Assembly (NCBI GenBank): GCA_911728435.2
Contig: OU452212.1
Location: 3,726,563 to 3,790,562 of the forward strand
Direction: 5' to 3'
DNA length: 64,000 bases
From: Apoderus coryli
Taxonomy: Eukaryota > Arthropoda > Insecta > Coleoptera > Attelabidae
Position numbers and translations under genes: made by a program. This document shows, in pieces, positions 1 to 16,220 of this stretch (the first letter of the stretch is position 1; each line of letters opens with the position of its first letter). The notes beneath the pieces were generated by a model. That model saw only the letters and a list, made by a program, of their open reading frames with translations. It did not search any database and was not told where the DNA came from.

Positions 1-2870
1 CGACTCCACCGAAGGCCTCGTCGTGCAAACTTCACATGCGTGCGTTACTAATGTCTTTATCTCACTGATTACGTAAGTAACTATTTTTGCATTACACAGA
101 TAGTGACACATTGTTGTAAAAATTAACAGGTTTTCTGAATTACATTATTGGAGATATCTGAAATTGAAAATGTGTAGTTGACTATTACGATCAATGCACA
201 TTAAATTTCATGACATATAACTGGTAAGTTCGTAACAGTGGATCTGACGAAACCATGCTAACTTAATGAGACAGGTACGATTTCTTATTGGCCGTATGCC
301 AAAACTAATTAGTCCTAAACTGATCAAACAGTAGATTTTATCACCTTTATTAAAACACATTAGTATATTGTGCAACGAACATGAAATGACATATATTTTC
401 TACTAGTATTACTTATTACTAATCATATTTGACCAATACCAGCTCAATTATGCGAAATATCAAAGTCATATAGGTGTTAGTTCATAAGTTGTTAGGACAA
501 GATAAAAATAGGTAATCTTGAAAAGTGTTGATTATAAAATGATGGGGTGTTATGGTTTTGAAACCACCTCAACGCCCTCAACCTGTTCTTTTAATTTTAT
601 TTTTCTTTATTTTACACAATTCTTAGAAAAACACGTGCCAAATATATCATACAATACTTTAGTGCAAAATTATTTACATATTAATTATTGATATATTATA
701 AAACACTAAATTATATTTAAATCTTTGGTTGTATTCGATTAATTTTTCTCTCAAAACATTTCCAATTTCAGGAAAGATAAATGCAGTATTGCGGTCATTG
801 AAGAAACATTTATTTTTATAGGTAAACGTACAAGACCACAGGAAAATTTAAATAAGTGAGTCCAAAACAGAAATTGTGAAAGTCTCATCCTTGCTGCCAA
901 AATTATTATTATTATTCTGATTTTACTTACCGTAGTCTGTTATAATAAATTACTTGAAAATAAAACTGGAATTGAATACAACCATGGTCATTTAATAGAT
1001 ATTTTTTGAAAAATGGTTTTTTACCTAGTTGTAGTGTAATGTAATAACCAAAATAATGAAAAATAAGATAGGTGTCGATGTCGGTGAAACTATCATTGGG
1101 CACAATATTATTATGTATATACACGTAAGTGCCTCTTAGTCAGAGAGTCATCTCAAGAGAGATGTGATGAGAGTTTTTATAGCGATTTTAAAGAATCGTA
1201 GTTTAAAATAATATAATAATATTTAAATCGTAGTTTACATTCAACTAGCAGATGTGTGTATGTATCTTGAGATTTGAGATCACTCTGGTTAATTTTAAAA
1301 TAAGAAAATTTGTAACTTTCAAGATTAGATTCTTATGTTTTTCATATTGTATTAGATGAGATGTATTTTATATGAATTACGAATATTACAGTTATGCAAG
1401 TAATTTGTTAATAAGTGTATTTTTATAAAATTATATATGATTAATAATATGATATAGTTTCTAAAGATTAAAAAAATTTAATAAGTCTAAATGTTATTAG
1501 TATTGTATTTAGTTTTTGATGTAATACAAAAACTAGTAGTTTATAGTGAATTTTCTACTATCAAATATGTTTACTAATCAATACTAATAAAAATTTGCAA
1601 TGTAATTTATATTGGTGTATTATTTTCAATCAGTTACAACAACCAGAGGCATAGTGAAAAAGGATCATATTTTTTTATGATTCTACTGTAACTATAGATA
1701 GTGACACTTTCAACTTCAAAAAGCAATTAGAGGTTTGAGTTTATGTTGTGCAGGAAAAATGGGTAGTGTCTAATAGATAATAGATCTAGAAATCTAGATG
1801 GAGATTTTGAACTTTGATACTAAAATTCCCTTTAAATATGACACCTCTTTTAACAGCTGCCCTAGATAAGGAGGATGTTTTGAATAGCCTTAGAAATTTT
1901 GTGATGAACGCCAAATTTCAGATTTAGAAGCCATTGTTATTATTTATCTAGCTACGGCTGCATGGTGAAGGCTCAGGTTGGCACCTGCCAATGCCAGAAA
2001 AAAAAATGTTTTGGATGTTATACAGGGATTTTCACAATGTGACCAAGCTCTATATGTGTTATCGAGTGCAATAATAGAACATATTTGAGTAAAAGAACAC
2101 TGTAGTGTGCTATGATTGCACATAGAAGCTTGACACCATAGTTCTGAATTGATCAAAATCTCCTTCAACTAAAACGCAGCTGTTGACTTGAATAAAAACT
2201 TGATATTCGTTTTGAACAACTTCCAATGCCGCAAAACATCTTTGCCACTTTAAAATTATGTATTTGAACGATTGTTGCCGGACTTCAATAGGAAAGTATC
2301 CAGCCACATTTGCTGGCGACCGTTTAATCATTTTCCAGGATGTTACGCCAGGACCTCTTCCAAAAACAGCCCTTCCATTAAGACAAAAACAGCCTGTCCA
2401 TTAAGCGAGCCCAAACCCACGTTGCTGATGACGTTTAGGATAGGATATATCAGGTTTCTACAAACATGGCTATTCTAATTGCTGAATATGCCGTCTTTTC
2501 TGAAGGTAGGTTTATCCATATAAGTAGGTATTTGCTTAAACGTACAAAATTGGGTTGCTCAGCAATCTAATAAACTGATAAAACTCAGTTTATTATAATT
2601 AACAGAAATTACAATAAAGGGCGAACGGCGGATTTTTGGAAAGGCATCAATAACAACTTACATTGTACTCTCATTAGTAGATAATAGTTGCCGCATATGT
2701 TTCTTGAAATTTTTGGAATGCATTAATTTGATTGCATATCATGATTGATTGATGATTGAAATAGTTCGTATTGTAGCTTTGCAATGGACAAAGGGACTAC
2801 TTTTTTCTAGAAAATGGAACCTCTAGCTAATTTGAATATTTGAATCAATATGATTACTGCTTTGGAAAAT
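1..2870. other. AT-rich stretch without a recognised gene
   Basis: I see no coding region I can support here. Only short chance frames occur. The sequence is AT-rich and has the look of old repeats, but no boundaries or terminal repeats stand out. Confidence 0.5.
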
Positions 2871-2884
2871 ATTCAGGTATTAAT

Positions 2885-3100
2885 ATTATCAGAGATCATC
2901 AATCATCTTTACTTTACGTTATGGTCGTACGGCCATGCTTTACTATTTTAACATGTCTTAGAAATGAAAAATGCATGTCTCTGTATTTTAAATACTCCCA
3001 AGATTCACAAGAATCTCGTTCATCACTATCTATTGTATTCCTTATTCCATTTCTTGAAAAACTCGCTTCATCAGTAAACAAAATGAACATCAACAGTAAA
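2885..3100 (-). pseudogene. Tc1/mariner-like DDE transposase remnant
   Basis: On the minus strand a frame just left of 3100 reads FTDEASFSRNGIRNT, which resembles the FTDEA(S/T)F block around the second catalytic Asp of Tc1/mariner-type (DDE_3) transposases found in many insects. The frame continues with degenerate sequence and stops near 2925. No HTH domain or terminal repeat was found beside it, so this is a small decayed piece. The family call rests on one motif. Confidence 0.45.
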
Positions 3101-3117
3101 TGAGGAATTTCAACAAT

Positions 3118-4060
3118 TTAGTGCAAAAGCCACAACACCAAACGAAAATCGAAATTACCAGCTCCATCTTTCTTATGCTGCAGATACAAAGTTGGGGTGG
3201 CTGGATGCGGGTTGGTTGATGCAGCCGCATCAATGAAATATTGATTGATCTTATTTACATCGTCCAAAGTTGTCGGAACTGCAAATATAGATTTAGAGTA
3301 GATATTTAAATCTCGCAAGGCTCTCGAAGTTGCGAAAGTTCCTGTAAGTCAAGAAAAAAGGTTTTTGCTTAAATATTTGAAGTTTCAGTTTACATTTAAT
3401 TAATAAGTGATCAGAAATGTCAAGTTTAGGATCAACTTCACTAATTATCACGAATTCTGTGTTCGAACATATGATAAAATCAATAAGAGTTGCATTTGTT
3501 AGCCCATATCTTGTAGGGTCATTTATAATCTGACACAGACCATAAGACTGCAAAACAGAGAAAAATCTTTGGATGATATTAAAGTCTCCAAGACAGAGCA
3601 AATTATCACAGCCTAGCAGATTTCGAGAGACTGCCAATTCAAATTTTTCAAGAAACTGGCCAAAATTTGCAAACCTTGGGGGCCTGTAGATCGCCCCTAA
3701 GCGTGTTTTAATGTTTCGGGTTTTGAATTCAATCCACAATTGTTCAAAATAAATAGCTGAGTGAGTACTTATCAGTTTGCATTTCAATGTACTTCGAACA
3801 TATATAATGATTCCCCCACCCCTGCCTTGCCTACGATCAAATCGGAAAAGCTTATACCCATTTATATGTATTAACTCATCAGTTATTAAGTCATTTAGCC
3901 AGGTCTCAGTTATAGCCAAGATGTCGAAGTCGGTATCTTCCAGATAGTTTTTCACATCATTAAATTTCGGAAAAAAAGACCTTGAGTTTATATGACCTAT
4001 TTGTACAGAATCAGAAGCTGTACAACCATAAAAAGATTGAAGACAGAAAATGAAAAACAC
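3118..4060 (-). pseudogene. LINE fragment: apurinic-type endonuclease domain
   Basis: A 255-residue minus-strand frame (4060-3293) is a clear exonuclease-endonuclease-phosphatase domain of a non-LTR retrotransposon: ITETWL, GRGGGIIIYV, IYRPPR, LGDFNI and the late SDHLLI block are present in the expected order. A second frame (3318-3118) resembles the linker before the reverse transcriptase (NQYFIDAA, NFDFRLV), so the region between was deleted or shifted. No RT domain follows. The family resembles CR1/Jockey-group elements, and the copy is truncated and not functional. Confidence 0.85.
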
Positions 4061-4564
4061 AACACAAACTTAGCCTAATAATAGTTCATCAAGGTGATTC
4101 TCATTAGTGACTACAATAGATTTAACTCCATCCGCTCTACGCGCCAAAATTTTTCCATTTTTCTGCCAAACATACTTATATCACAATTATATTTTATTTT
4201 CAACAAGAGATTATCCCTTAAAAATTTCATATTTGAATTTAATTCTACAAAACCATATTCTGTTTACTTACAACTATAGACAAGGATGTGGTTTTGATTA
4301 AAGACTACATAAGGTAAATGACATTGTAAAAGAAACAAATAAAAAATCTATATAAATAGTATCTAGGTAAGTTCATACTTTCAATAGTATAAGAACCAAA
4401 TACGTAAGTTATTGTGTTACTTTGCTTATTATTGTGTGAAACATGTGAGTATTGCTAAGGATTACCAAAAATTAATGTACCTACATTAATCTTTGGTATT
4501 ACTAATTTATGAATAATTGTATCTAAGTATATGAATGTTAATTATTGCCCATCTCAAACTAAGA

Positions 4565-5221
4565 ATATCTTTTTGTTTTGAATCAGATTGGTTTAACTTT
4601 TAACTAGTTTGTTTTCCCGTGGCACTCTGCACACCAATTATGCAAAGATTTGCAACGCTTTACCAGTCGTCAGAAATTATGTTTGTTGATTCCACGGGCA
4701 ACTGCGATACACAAAATCGTAAAGTTTACTACTTTATAACACAGTCCGCTATTGGAGGATTCCCTTTGGGCTGCATCCTAAGTAGCAACCAAGAATCGAA
4801 TGTATTTTTAGAAGCCGTGCGTGGCCTTTATGAAATTTTTCCTATTAAAATTAAACCAAACGTTATTCTTACAGATGACGATTTAGCTGAAAGAAACGCT
4901 TTAAAAACATATGGCCTGAATCATCTTTCTTGTTGTGTACTTTCCACGTTTTGAAAGCCTGTTGGAAGTGGCTTAAAACAGGCAAGAATAAAATTTCCTC
5001 AAATGATGTGTATTATTTCCACTCTTTCAGACCTCACGAGCCGCCACTGGTTATAATGAAGTAAACTTTATGATTTTGTGTATCGCAGTTGCTCGTGGAA
5101 TCAACTGGTAAAGTGTTGCAACTCTTTGCATAATTGGTGTACAAAGTGCCACGGGAAATCAAAATGTTTTTAACAGCTCAACAAGCTAGTTACACCAATC
5201 TGATTCAAAACGAAAAGATAT
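4565..5221. repeat. Foldback (inverted-repeat) element
   Basis: Positions 4565-4741 are repeated in reverse orientation at 5052-5221 with high but imperfect identity. One visible difference is a gap of about 17 bp in the right arm, opposite 4667-4683. The arms enclose roughly 310 bp. Shared blocks include the CCGTGGCACT and TTCCACG(G/A)GCAACTGCGATAC stretches. Such long arms suggest a foldback or MULE-like DNA element; I could not define a target duplication. Confidence 0.65.
4619..4954 (+). pseudogene. MULE-type transposase fragment
   Basis: The 111-residue frame starts at 4619 with a GTG codon, so it is probably 5'-incomplete. It reads FVDSTGNCD, then GGFPLGCILSSNQES and ILTDDD. This resembles the core of MULE/SWIM-type transposase-derived proteins, where an Asp in the first block and an Asp in a later TDD block are catalytic. 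Usual lengths are several hundred residues, so this is a piece. Its first part lies inside the left arm of the foldback element at 4565-5221 and is therefore duplicated in inverted orientation. Confidence 0.45.
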
Positions 5222-5375
5222 GTAAATCGCTGACGCATAAGTCTAATACGTCGGGACTTTATGAATCTGTGATTCATATCACCCGAGTTGTTCCGAGCGG
5301 CTAATGTGTCGGCGAATTCCGAAAATGCGCCCCGGCCGGACCCAGCCATATTAAATTGATTATAAGAATTGATGG

Positions 5376-5920
5376 TTTTTTTTTATACAGGATGATTCCT
5401 GAACCACTGTGCCGGGTTTCCAATTTTGGGTACTGTCGCGGGGTATCTCTGTTATTTTTATAGATAGAAAGTTGCGGTTTTCGCGACAGTCTGCTACTTT
5501 TTCGTAAAATTTAAGTTCCCGTTAACAAAATTTTCATAGCCCTTTTAAATGTTAAAATATAGGGCTAAATTGAAAATGTTGCATTTTCAGGCAACCCTCG
5601 TATTTCAACTATCAGATAATTTATCGAAAACTGTCTCTTATATAAATTTTCCCGTATGCCACAAAATAATGTTAAATTTAGTTACTTAAAACATGTTGAT
5701 AATTTTTTTAAGAGAAAAATACAAAAACGAAAATAAAAAGCCCATTGTTTTAATAAAACCGTTCATAGACTAAAAACTATCAAACTTCGGTAGGGAATGC
5801 TTTATAAAACTTAAAGGGAACCTTTATGGCTATTGTTTAATGATGTAATATACAGGCTGTGACATTTAAAGTACGGAAGAAACACAAGGATTAGCGTTTT
5901 GGTACACCCTGTATACATGT
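5376..5920. repeat. Possible short element with TATACAGG-type ends
   Basis: The left end reads TATACAGGATG and the right end, on the minus strand, reads TATACAGGGTG, a common terminal motif of insect DNA transposons. A similar TACAGGCTG block lies inside near 5850, so the real unit may be shorter. No coding potential and no clear target duplication were seen. Confidence 0.3.
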
Positions 5921-6074
5921 TGTTAATTTGACATCAACTAACAGTCACTAACTGATGAGTATAACCTTTTCTAACCAATGCCGTTATCAAATAGTTAAGT
6001 GCTAACCGTTAGATAGGGTGTGCCATTTAAAAAAAAAGTTAAAAAACCTTTAAATGAGGAATCACTCTAGATTG

Positions 6075-6690
6075 CAAAAAGCACCGGAACTAACATACTA
6101 GACAATGTCCCGTAAGGATACATAGCTTTCTATTATGAACTTTTGGTACGGTCGTAACAGAAATATACTACATATCCATATAGTTATATTATACAGCAAT
6201 GGTGAGATAACTTTTGGTACGGGCGTATCAGATATATACTTATTTCTGTTACGACCGTATCAAAAGTTAACTTACAATTGCTGTTTAATACAACTATATG
6301 GATATGTACTGGTATATTTCTGTTACGACCGTACCAAAAGTTAATGATAGAAAGCTGTGTATTCTTATGGGATATTGTCTTATAACTAAGAGTGGTGACT
6401 GATTAATGTTGCAGAAATACATGCGACCTATTATTACTAACATAATGCACGCTTAACTTTTGATACGGTCGTAACAGAAATATAATACCACGTACTTTAA
6501 TTTATACACACACATAATATATGTTTAATTTTTAATACAAATTAAAGACACATCCGTACCCAGTACGTATACGATATATGCATGCGTGCAAAAAGCACTC
6601 GGCCTAACATACTATACAAGTCCCATAAGAATACATATCTTTCTATTATAAACTTTTGATACGGTCGTAACATAAATAAACTAGTACATG
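6075..6690. repeat. Cluster of six inverted and direct copies of a 30-bp motif
   Basis: The motif AACTTTTGRTACGGTCGTAA followed by CAGAAATATA occurs at about 6138, 6209, 6454 and 6651 on the plus strand, and at 6241-6270 and 6313-6344 on the minus strand. Positions 6075-6240 and 6241-6385 form a near-palindrome. A flanking block that begins GCAAAAAGCAC recurs near 6588. There is no reading frame. It looks like overlapping copies of one short MITE or foldback unit. Confidence 0.65.
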
Positions 6691-6699
6691 TTAGAACAT

Positions 6700-7905
6700 C
6701 ACTATTATTATAATAACCTCATATACCCATCACTAATCTATGTATTGTTTTTGACATGACAGTTGATAGTTGAGAGAGATAGATATAACCTGTAATGATA
6801 AATGGTGCGATTTTGGTGCGAATATATTTTTATTATTTTATTATTAAAGTAATCAGTGTGTTTTATTCAGAAATCCTGACAAAAACTAATATATTTATAG
6901 TTAAAGCATATAAATACAACATACATATCCATATAGTTATAGAAAGAGGGGTCTTTCCATTTAAAAAAAATAATCGAAAGCTGTCATTGATAATAGATAT
7001 TTGATATGTCCAAAACTGAATAATAACTTGTTCTAATAGTTCTCTTCCAAATTACATCACAATATACCAAACTGTTGTTTGTCCTCACTGTAGGTTTATT
7101 ATGGCATGTGATGTCACGTGATCATAATGTTTATTGGAAAAATAATTGTATTTTGTATTTACATATATGGGCAATATCTTTATAAGTACTTATAAAGACA
7201 ATGTTTTTTTGGGTAAGCATACTCGTCTCAACATAAACGTTACTATAAACATATTTGTATGGTGCAAATCCAATGCCAATATAGCTAGTTTCATATTATC
7301 TTATTTTAAATATCCCAATATTTCAATTTTCCAAATATCCCACTATACTAAAAATATCCCGGAAATCCGGAAAAATAGCCAGGGTCCAACGGCAACTCTG
7401 GCGTATTACGCTACTATAGTAATTATTCCTCTAATTTTTATCAGCTGACTATTGACAGAACCATGATTATTGTTCACAGCATTGCCGCAATGGAAAAATA
7501 ATATCGATAATATGTATATTTTATATTGTATATACCTACTTGTAATAGATAGGTATGTAATATAATTGTCTTTATAAAGACAATGGTAATATTCAGCATA
7601 TTACTACCGTTTATGTTAACCGATGTTATACAATAAACATTCATTATATTATCGTATTTTATTCCTGGTAGTTATCTACGGCTTTTAATCAATATTTTGC
7701 CAGCAACGGCAACCGGCAACACAGTTATATCATAATCATGTGTCTGGCGATGACGAATGACGATAGATTTAACCTTGTCTCGTTTGGGGTCAACAGGTTA
7801 AATCTGTGTTGCAAGAATTACAAACACTTGAAAATACAATAAAATCAATAATTAAAATACATTTTTGTCTCTATAAGGTATTTAATTGAAGCATCACAGC
7901 CAACT
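6700..7905. other. Gene-free stretch upstream of Got1
   Basis: No supported gene. Two exact palindromes occur at 7177-7198 and 7565-7584, both built on TCTTTATAA. The last few hundred bases should hold the Got1 promoter and 5' UTR, but no TATA box or initiator can be called with confidence. Confidence 0.4.
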
Positions 7906-12838
<4,933 letters not shown>

Positions 12839-12949
12839 TGTGTTTTTATTAATTTTTAACTAATCAGACAAATTGTGTAAAACTTCTTTATATATATTTT
12901 TATCTTTGTTTGTTTGTTATGTTGCAGGAACAAATTTTTATTATATTTA

Positions 12950-12955
12950 AATAAA
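12950..12955 (+). other. Likely Got1 polyadenylation signal
   Basis: A canonical AATAAA lies 112 bases after the Got1 stop codon and is followed by a T-rich and GT-rich stretch, as expected for 3'-end formation. Confidence 0.6.
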
Positions 12956-13392
12956 GCATTTTATTTGTTGTTTTCCGTTTGTGTTTAATTTTCCTTAAAT
13001 TGTTAGTTTGTTTCACAATTCGGAACAGATCAGTGATCCAAAGCAGTACCCACTTTTGTCAAGTATGAGTTTAGTGAGTTAATTTAACTTTCGTTACAAA
13101 AAATATTACCTAATCTTAGCTAATCATGGCCCTAGCATACTTTATAATTTTATAAATCTAAATGTTGACATACTGAGACAATTCAAATCTGAAATCACTA
13201 CACTGAAATGTTCTACTTAAATTGGCAAAAAGATAAGCCAACTTAAACACTCTCCGGAATACATATGCGTTAGTTTTATGAAAGGGAATAGCAAATAGAT
13301 GATTCACCATAAACGATCTACTTGGAACACAATAAAAACAGGGTTTCAATATACTTCAGTATGGATTATTTCTTTAAAAAATCGGTTGTGTC

Positions 13393-13425
13393 CACAGATC
13401 TAGAAACCCATTTTCTAGATCTGTG
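13393..13425. repeat. Perfect hairpin, 14-bp arms
   Basis: CACAGATCTAGAAA at 13393-13406 is followed, after the 5-base spacer CCCAT, by its exact reverse complement at 13412-13425. Confidence 0.85.
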
Positions 13426-13539
13426 ATCGAACCAAGAAGAACCTTCGCAAAAACCCCTTTATCAAAAAATTACTGAATTTTATTCTAATAAGAGTTATAG
13501 GTTCCAACTACCTAACTGGTGAAATTTAAACGCAATCTG

Positions 13540-13880
13540 CTCGAGAATTATGGGGGCAAATATCAAAAGTAACCTATCGTTGTAAAGCAGATAAAAAATG
13601 CTTTAAAAATGATGTATCACTCGGCCCCTACTGCTATTTGAAAATTTGGGCTAAAGCGATTTCAACCAAAAACTCATGGGTTCATCATAGGACTGTCCCA
13701 AACTCAATAGGTTGAAGCGTTTAGGCGCTATCGTGGAAGAATACATACAGACAGACAGACTTCCATCTGGAAATGGTTTTAATCGTCTCAAGGAACATCA
13801 TGGTTATATCCGTCTTTATATCAATTGTTTTTCACCGCGTTGACCCCCTGTGGGTCGGGAAAGTAAGATGTAGCTAATAT
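13540..13880 (+). repeat. Dispersed repeat with CAGACAGACAGAC tract
   Basis: The block carries ACATACAGACAGACAGAC, then CCGTCTTTATATCAATTG and a GGGTCGGGAAAGTAAG end. Its last 90 bases recur at about 62466-62540 and 62826-62905. It is non-coding and belongs to an unidentified interspersed family. Confidence 0.55.
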
Positions 13881-14409
13881 AGCAATTGCAACTATAGTAA
13901 TAATTAGTAATTTTAATAATAAAGGCCTTTATTGAGGAAACAAAATACAGAGATTTAATGGGTAGAAAGCATAAATTACAAATATCGATTTCGATTGTTG
14001 ATATTTTTAAAAATAATAAACTATAGATACACCTCTATCTCTAAACATTAGTTGGCATATTCTAAGCAATTATCAGATGATTTCACTCAACCTCACTTTA
14101 TCAATCGCTCCTTTAACAAAAGTAATATGAATGTTTCCTTCATAGACTAACACAAATGAGTCTGAAGTTCTGAAGAATATCTTCACATCAATAATAACCA
14201 CATATCAATTGACCAGCCAACACTTCTTTCCTGTAAGTTCATTGACGTTTGACTTGACACGCAGGTATGTTTGTAGGTTAGATTGTTATTTACTTTTTAG
14301 TTTAAAAAATATTTCACTTTTTATTAGAAAAAATATATTAATTAATGTAGAATATATGTAGTACCCAAAATTTTTAATTAAAAAAAATTGTTCGTGTCAG
14401 ACAGTCATC

Positions 14410-15459
14410 ATGGCATCAACAAAAATTACAATTATACCACCAATGTACAAAAGGATAATGGCAAAGTTTCCACAAAATTTCACTTTTTGCTTTGCGTACG
14501 GATCTGCTGTGAAGAAACAATACCAAAACAGTGATATTAAACCAAAAGAAAAAGATATGATTGATTTAATATTTTGTGTGAAAGAACCCACTATGTGGCA
14601 TGAAGCAAATTTACATATAAATTCCTCACATTACAGTGGCCTCAAATACTTCGGACACAATTTCATAGCACATTATCAACAAAACTTTGGTGCAAAGGTG
14701 TATTTCAATACACTAGTACCATTGGAGGGTATGTTAATTAAGTACGGAGTAATATCAAATGAAGATTTAATCACAGATTTGTTAGAATGGAGTGATCTGT
14801 ATCTAGCTGGTAGATTACATAAACCTGTAGAAATTATACGGAAACCGCTAAGTTCTGAATTAGAGACCGCATTACAACTGAATTTACAATCAGCTGTACA
14901 TGCTACATTACTAATATTACCTCATTCGTTTACAGAATACGAGTTTTATCACACAATTGCGAATTTAAGTTATTCTGGTGATTTTCGAATGACTTTTGGT
15001 GAAAATAAGAACAAAGTGGATAATATAGTTCGTGCTCAGTTGCGGAACTTTAGGAATTTGTATACACCGTTTTTAAGAAGTTTACCGGACTATGTCGATT
15101 TTCCTATGTTAAAAACTACCAACGAAAACAATTCACCTGAAATAGATTCGGTAGAACCATCATTACAGTGTATACAAGATGTTAGTCCTCTTGCGAGATT
15201 GCATCATTTAAATCAGCTACCGCGTTGGCCACAAAAGGCATTGACACGTTTTTGGAACAAAGGCAACTTTCGGCAAGATACTGAAGATGTATTACGTGCT
15301 ATTGCATACGATCCTGACTGTGGAGTCATTGTACGGCAGTGTATTAATGACATAGTTTGGAAGTCGTCATTGACACAAAGTGTTAAAGGCATAGCCACTG
15401 CGGGTTTACTAAAAAGTGTCAAGTATAGTACGAGGAAAATCAAGAAAATGCTTGTTTAA
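14410..15459 (+). CDS. TAMM41: Mitochondrial CDP-diacylglycerol synthase (TAMM41/Tam41 family)
   Basis: Predicted phosphatidate cytidylyltransferase of the mitochondrial inner-membrane matrix face, making CDP-diacylglycerol for cardiolipin from phosphatidate and CTP. One uninterrupted 349-aa frame. The nucleotidyltransferase signature FAYGSAVKKQ lies at about residues 28-37 (usually YGSGV; here Ala replaces the third-position Gly). The acidic block DMIDLIFCV follows (Asp49, Asp52), then EPTMWHEANLHINSSHYSG, the family's diagnostic segment (W-H and SHYS). Central HKPVEII and C-terminal FWNKGNFRQD and KGIATAGLLKSVKYS blocks also fit. Length agrees with animal and yeast homologues (about 320-450 and 385). 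It starts 1.57 kb after Got1 on the same strand. Being intronless, it could be a retrocopy, but the frame is intact. Confidence 0.93.
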   Translation: MASTKITIIPPMYKRIMAKFPQNFTFCFAYGSAVKKQYQNSDIKPKEKDMIDLIFCVKEPTMWHEANLHINSSHYSGLKYFGHNFIAHYQQNFGAKVYFNTLVPLEGMLIKYGVISNEDLITDLLEWSDLYLAGRLHKPVEIIRKPLSSELETALQLNLQSAVHATLLILPHSFTEYEFYHTIANLSYSGDFRMTFGENKNKVDNIVRAQLRNFRNLYTPFLRSLPDYVDFPMLKTTNENNSPEIDSVEPSLQCIQDVSPLARLHHLNQLPRWPQKALTRFWNKGNFRQDTEDVLRAIAYDPDCGVIVRQCINDIVWKSSLTQSVKGIATAGLLKSVKYSTRKIKKMLV

Positions 15460-15764
15460 TTTAGGTAGAACAATGTAGTTTATAGGTAAATTATAGTCAG
15501 GTAATTTGAGCAGATAAATTTAATACTGGTGTTGTAAATCTTAATATCTACTTTGTTTAGTATGTCTGTGTGGCTTGAGTAATACTGTGTGATTTCATGT
15601 GTTGTGTGATTATTCTTGATGACTGGAATGATATAATTAAGTACCATCAATGTGTAAAATTATAGTGTTTATCGATACTTAAGTATAAACCTTTCGACAA
15701 ATGTAAAATTATGAGCATAAATCGCTTCTGTGTTTTTTTGGCAATACTGGAAATAAGGAACTGT

Positions 15765-16220
15765 ATAGTTTATTATTACATAATAAGATTATTATAACGA
15801 AGACTCCTCAGTACCTCTATGAAAAAATTAAATTTCGCGGGTCTGTTCATGATGTAAATATTCGCCACAAACGTACCATATCGCCTCCAATTCACAGTAG
15901 TGCCATGTTTGAAAGATCATTCTCGTATAATATTTGTAGTATGTATAATAGAGTGCCTGATGATTTAAAATTTTTGAAAGGTTTTAGATTTAAAAATGCT
16001 ATATGTAGTATTATATCAGAATTTGTTTGATCTATTTTCCTTTGTTAATTAACTACCTGAATTTGCATCAACATTTCAATCTTTTATTTTATTTTTTTTT
16101 TGTCTATGTTTGTAATTGTTATCTTACCTTAGGGGTTAAGTGAGGAAGTATTAACTTCAACTTCGCCCATTGTAAATTTTTTTTTGCAATAAAGTCTTTT
16201 TATTATTATTATTATTAGGC
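15765..16220 (+). mobile_element. LINE 3' end, family A, copy 1 (5'-truncated)
   Basis: The frame begins inside the carboxy-terminal RT block (TPQYLYEKIKFRGS, then SSAMFERSFSYNICSMYN) and stops near 16030. A 3' UTR with AACTTCGCCCATTGTA and CAATAAAGTC ends in an (ATT)n tail. The same ending occurs at 23640-24700 and 61277-61768, so these are three copies of one non-LTR family. This copy lacks everything upstream and is inactive. Confidence 0.8.

Larger units (their letters stand above)
12960..14409. other. Intergenic region between Got1 and TAMM41
   Basis: No supported gene. It contains a small perfect hairpin at 13393-13425 and a dispersed repeat at about 13540-13880. The final few hundred bases should contain the TAMM41 promoter; no clear core motif was found. 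Confidence 0.5.

Noticed and set aside
2110..2331. Minus-strand frame with KWQRCFAALE resembling a mariner C-terminus
   Set aside because: Only a few residues fit, the rest does not, and there is no DDD core beside it.
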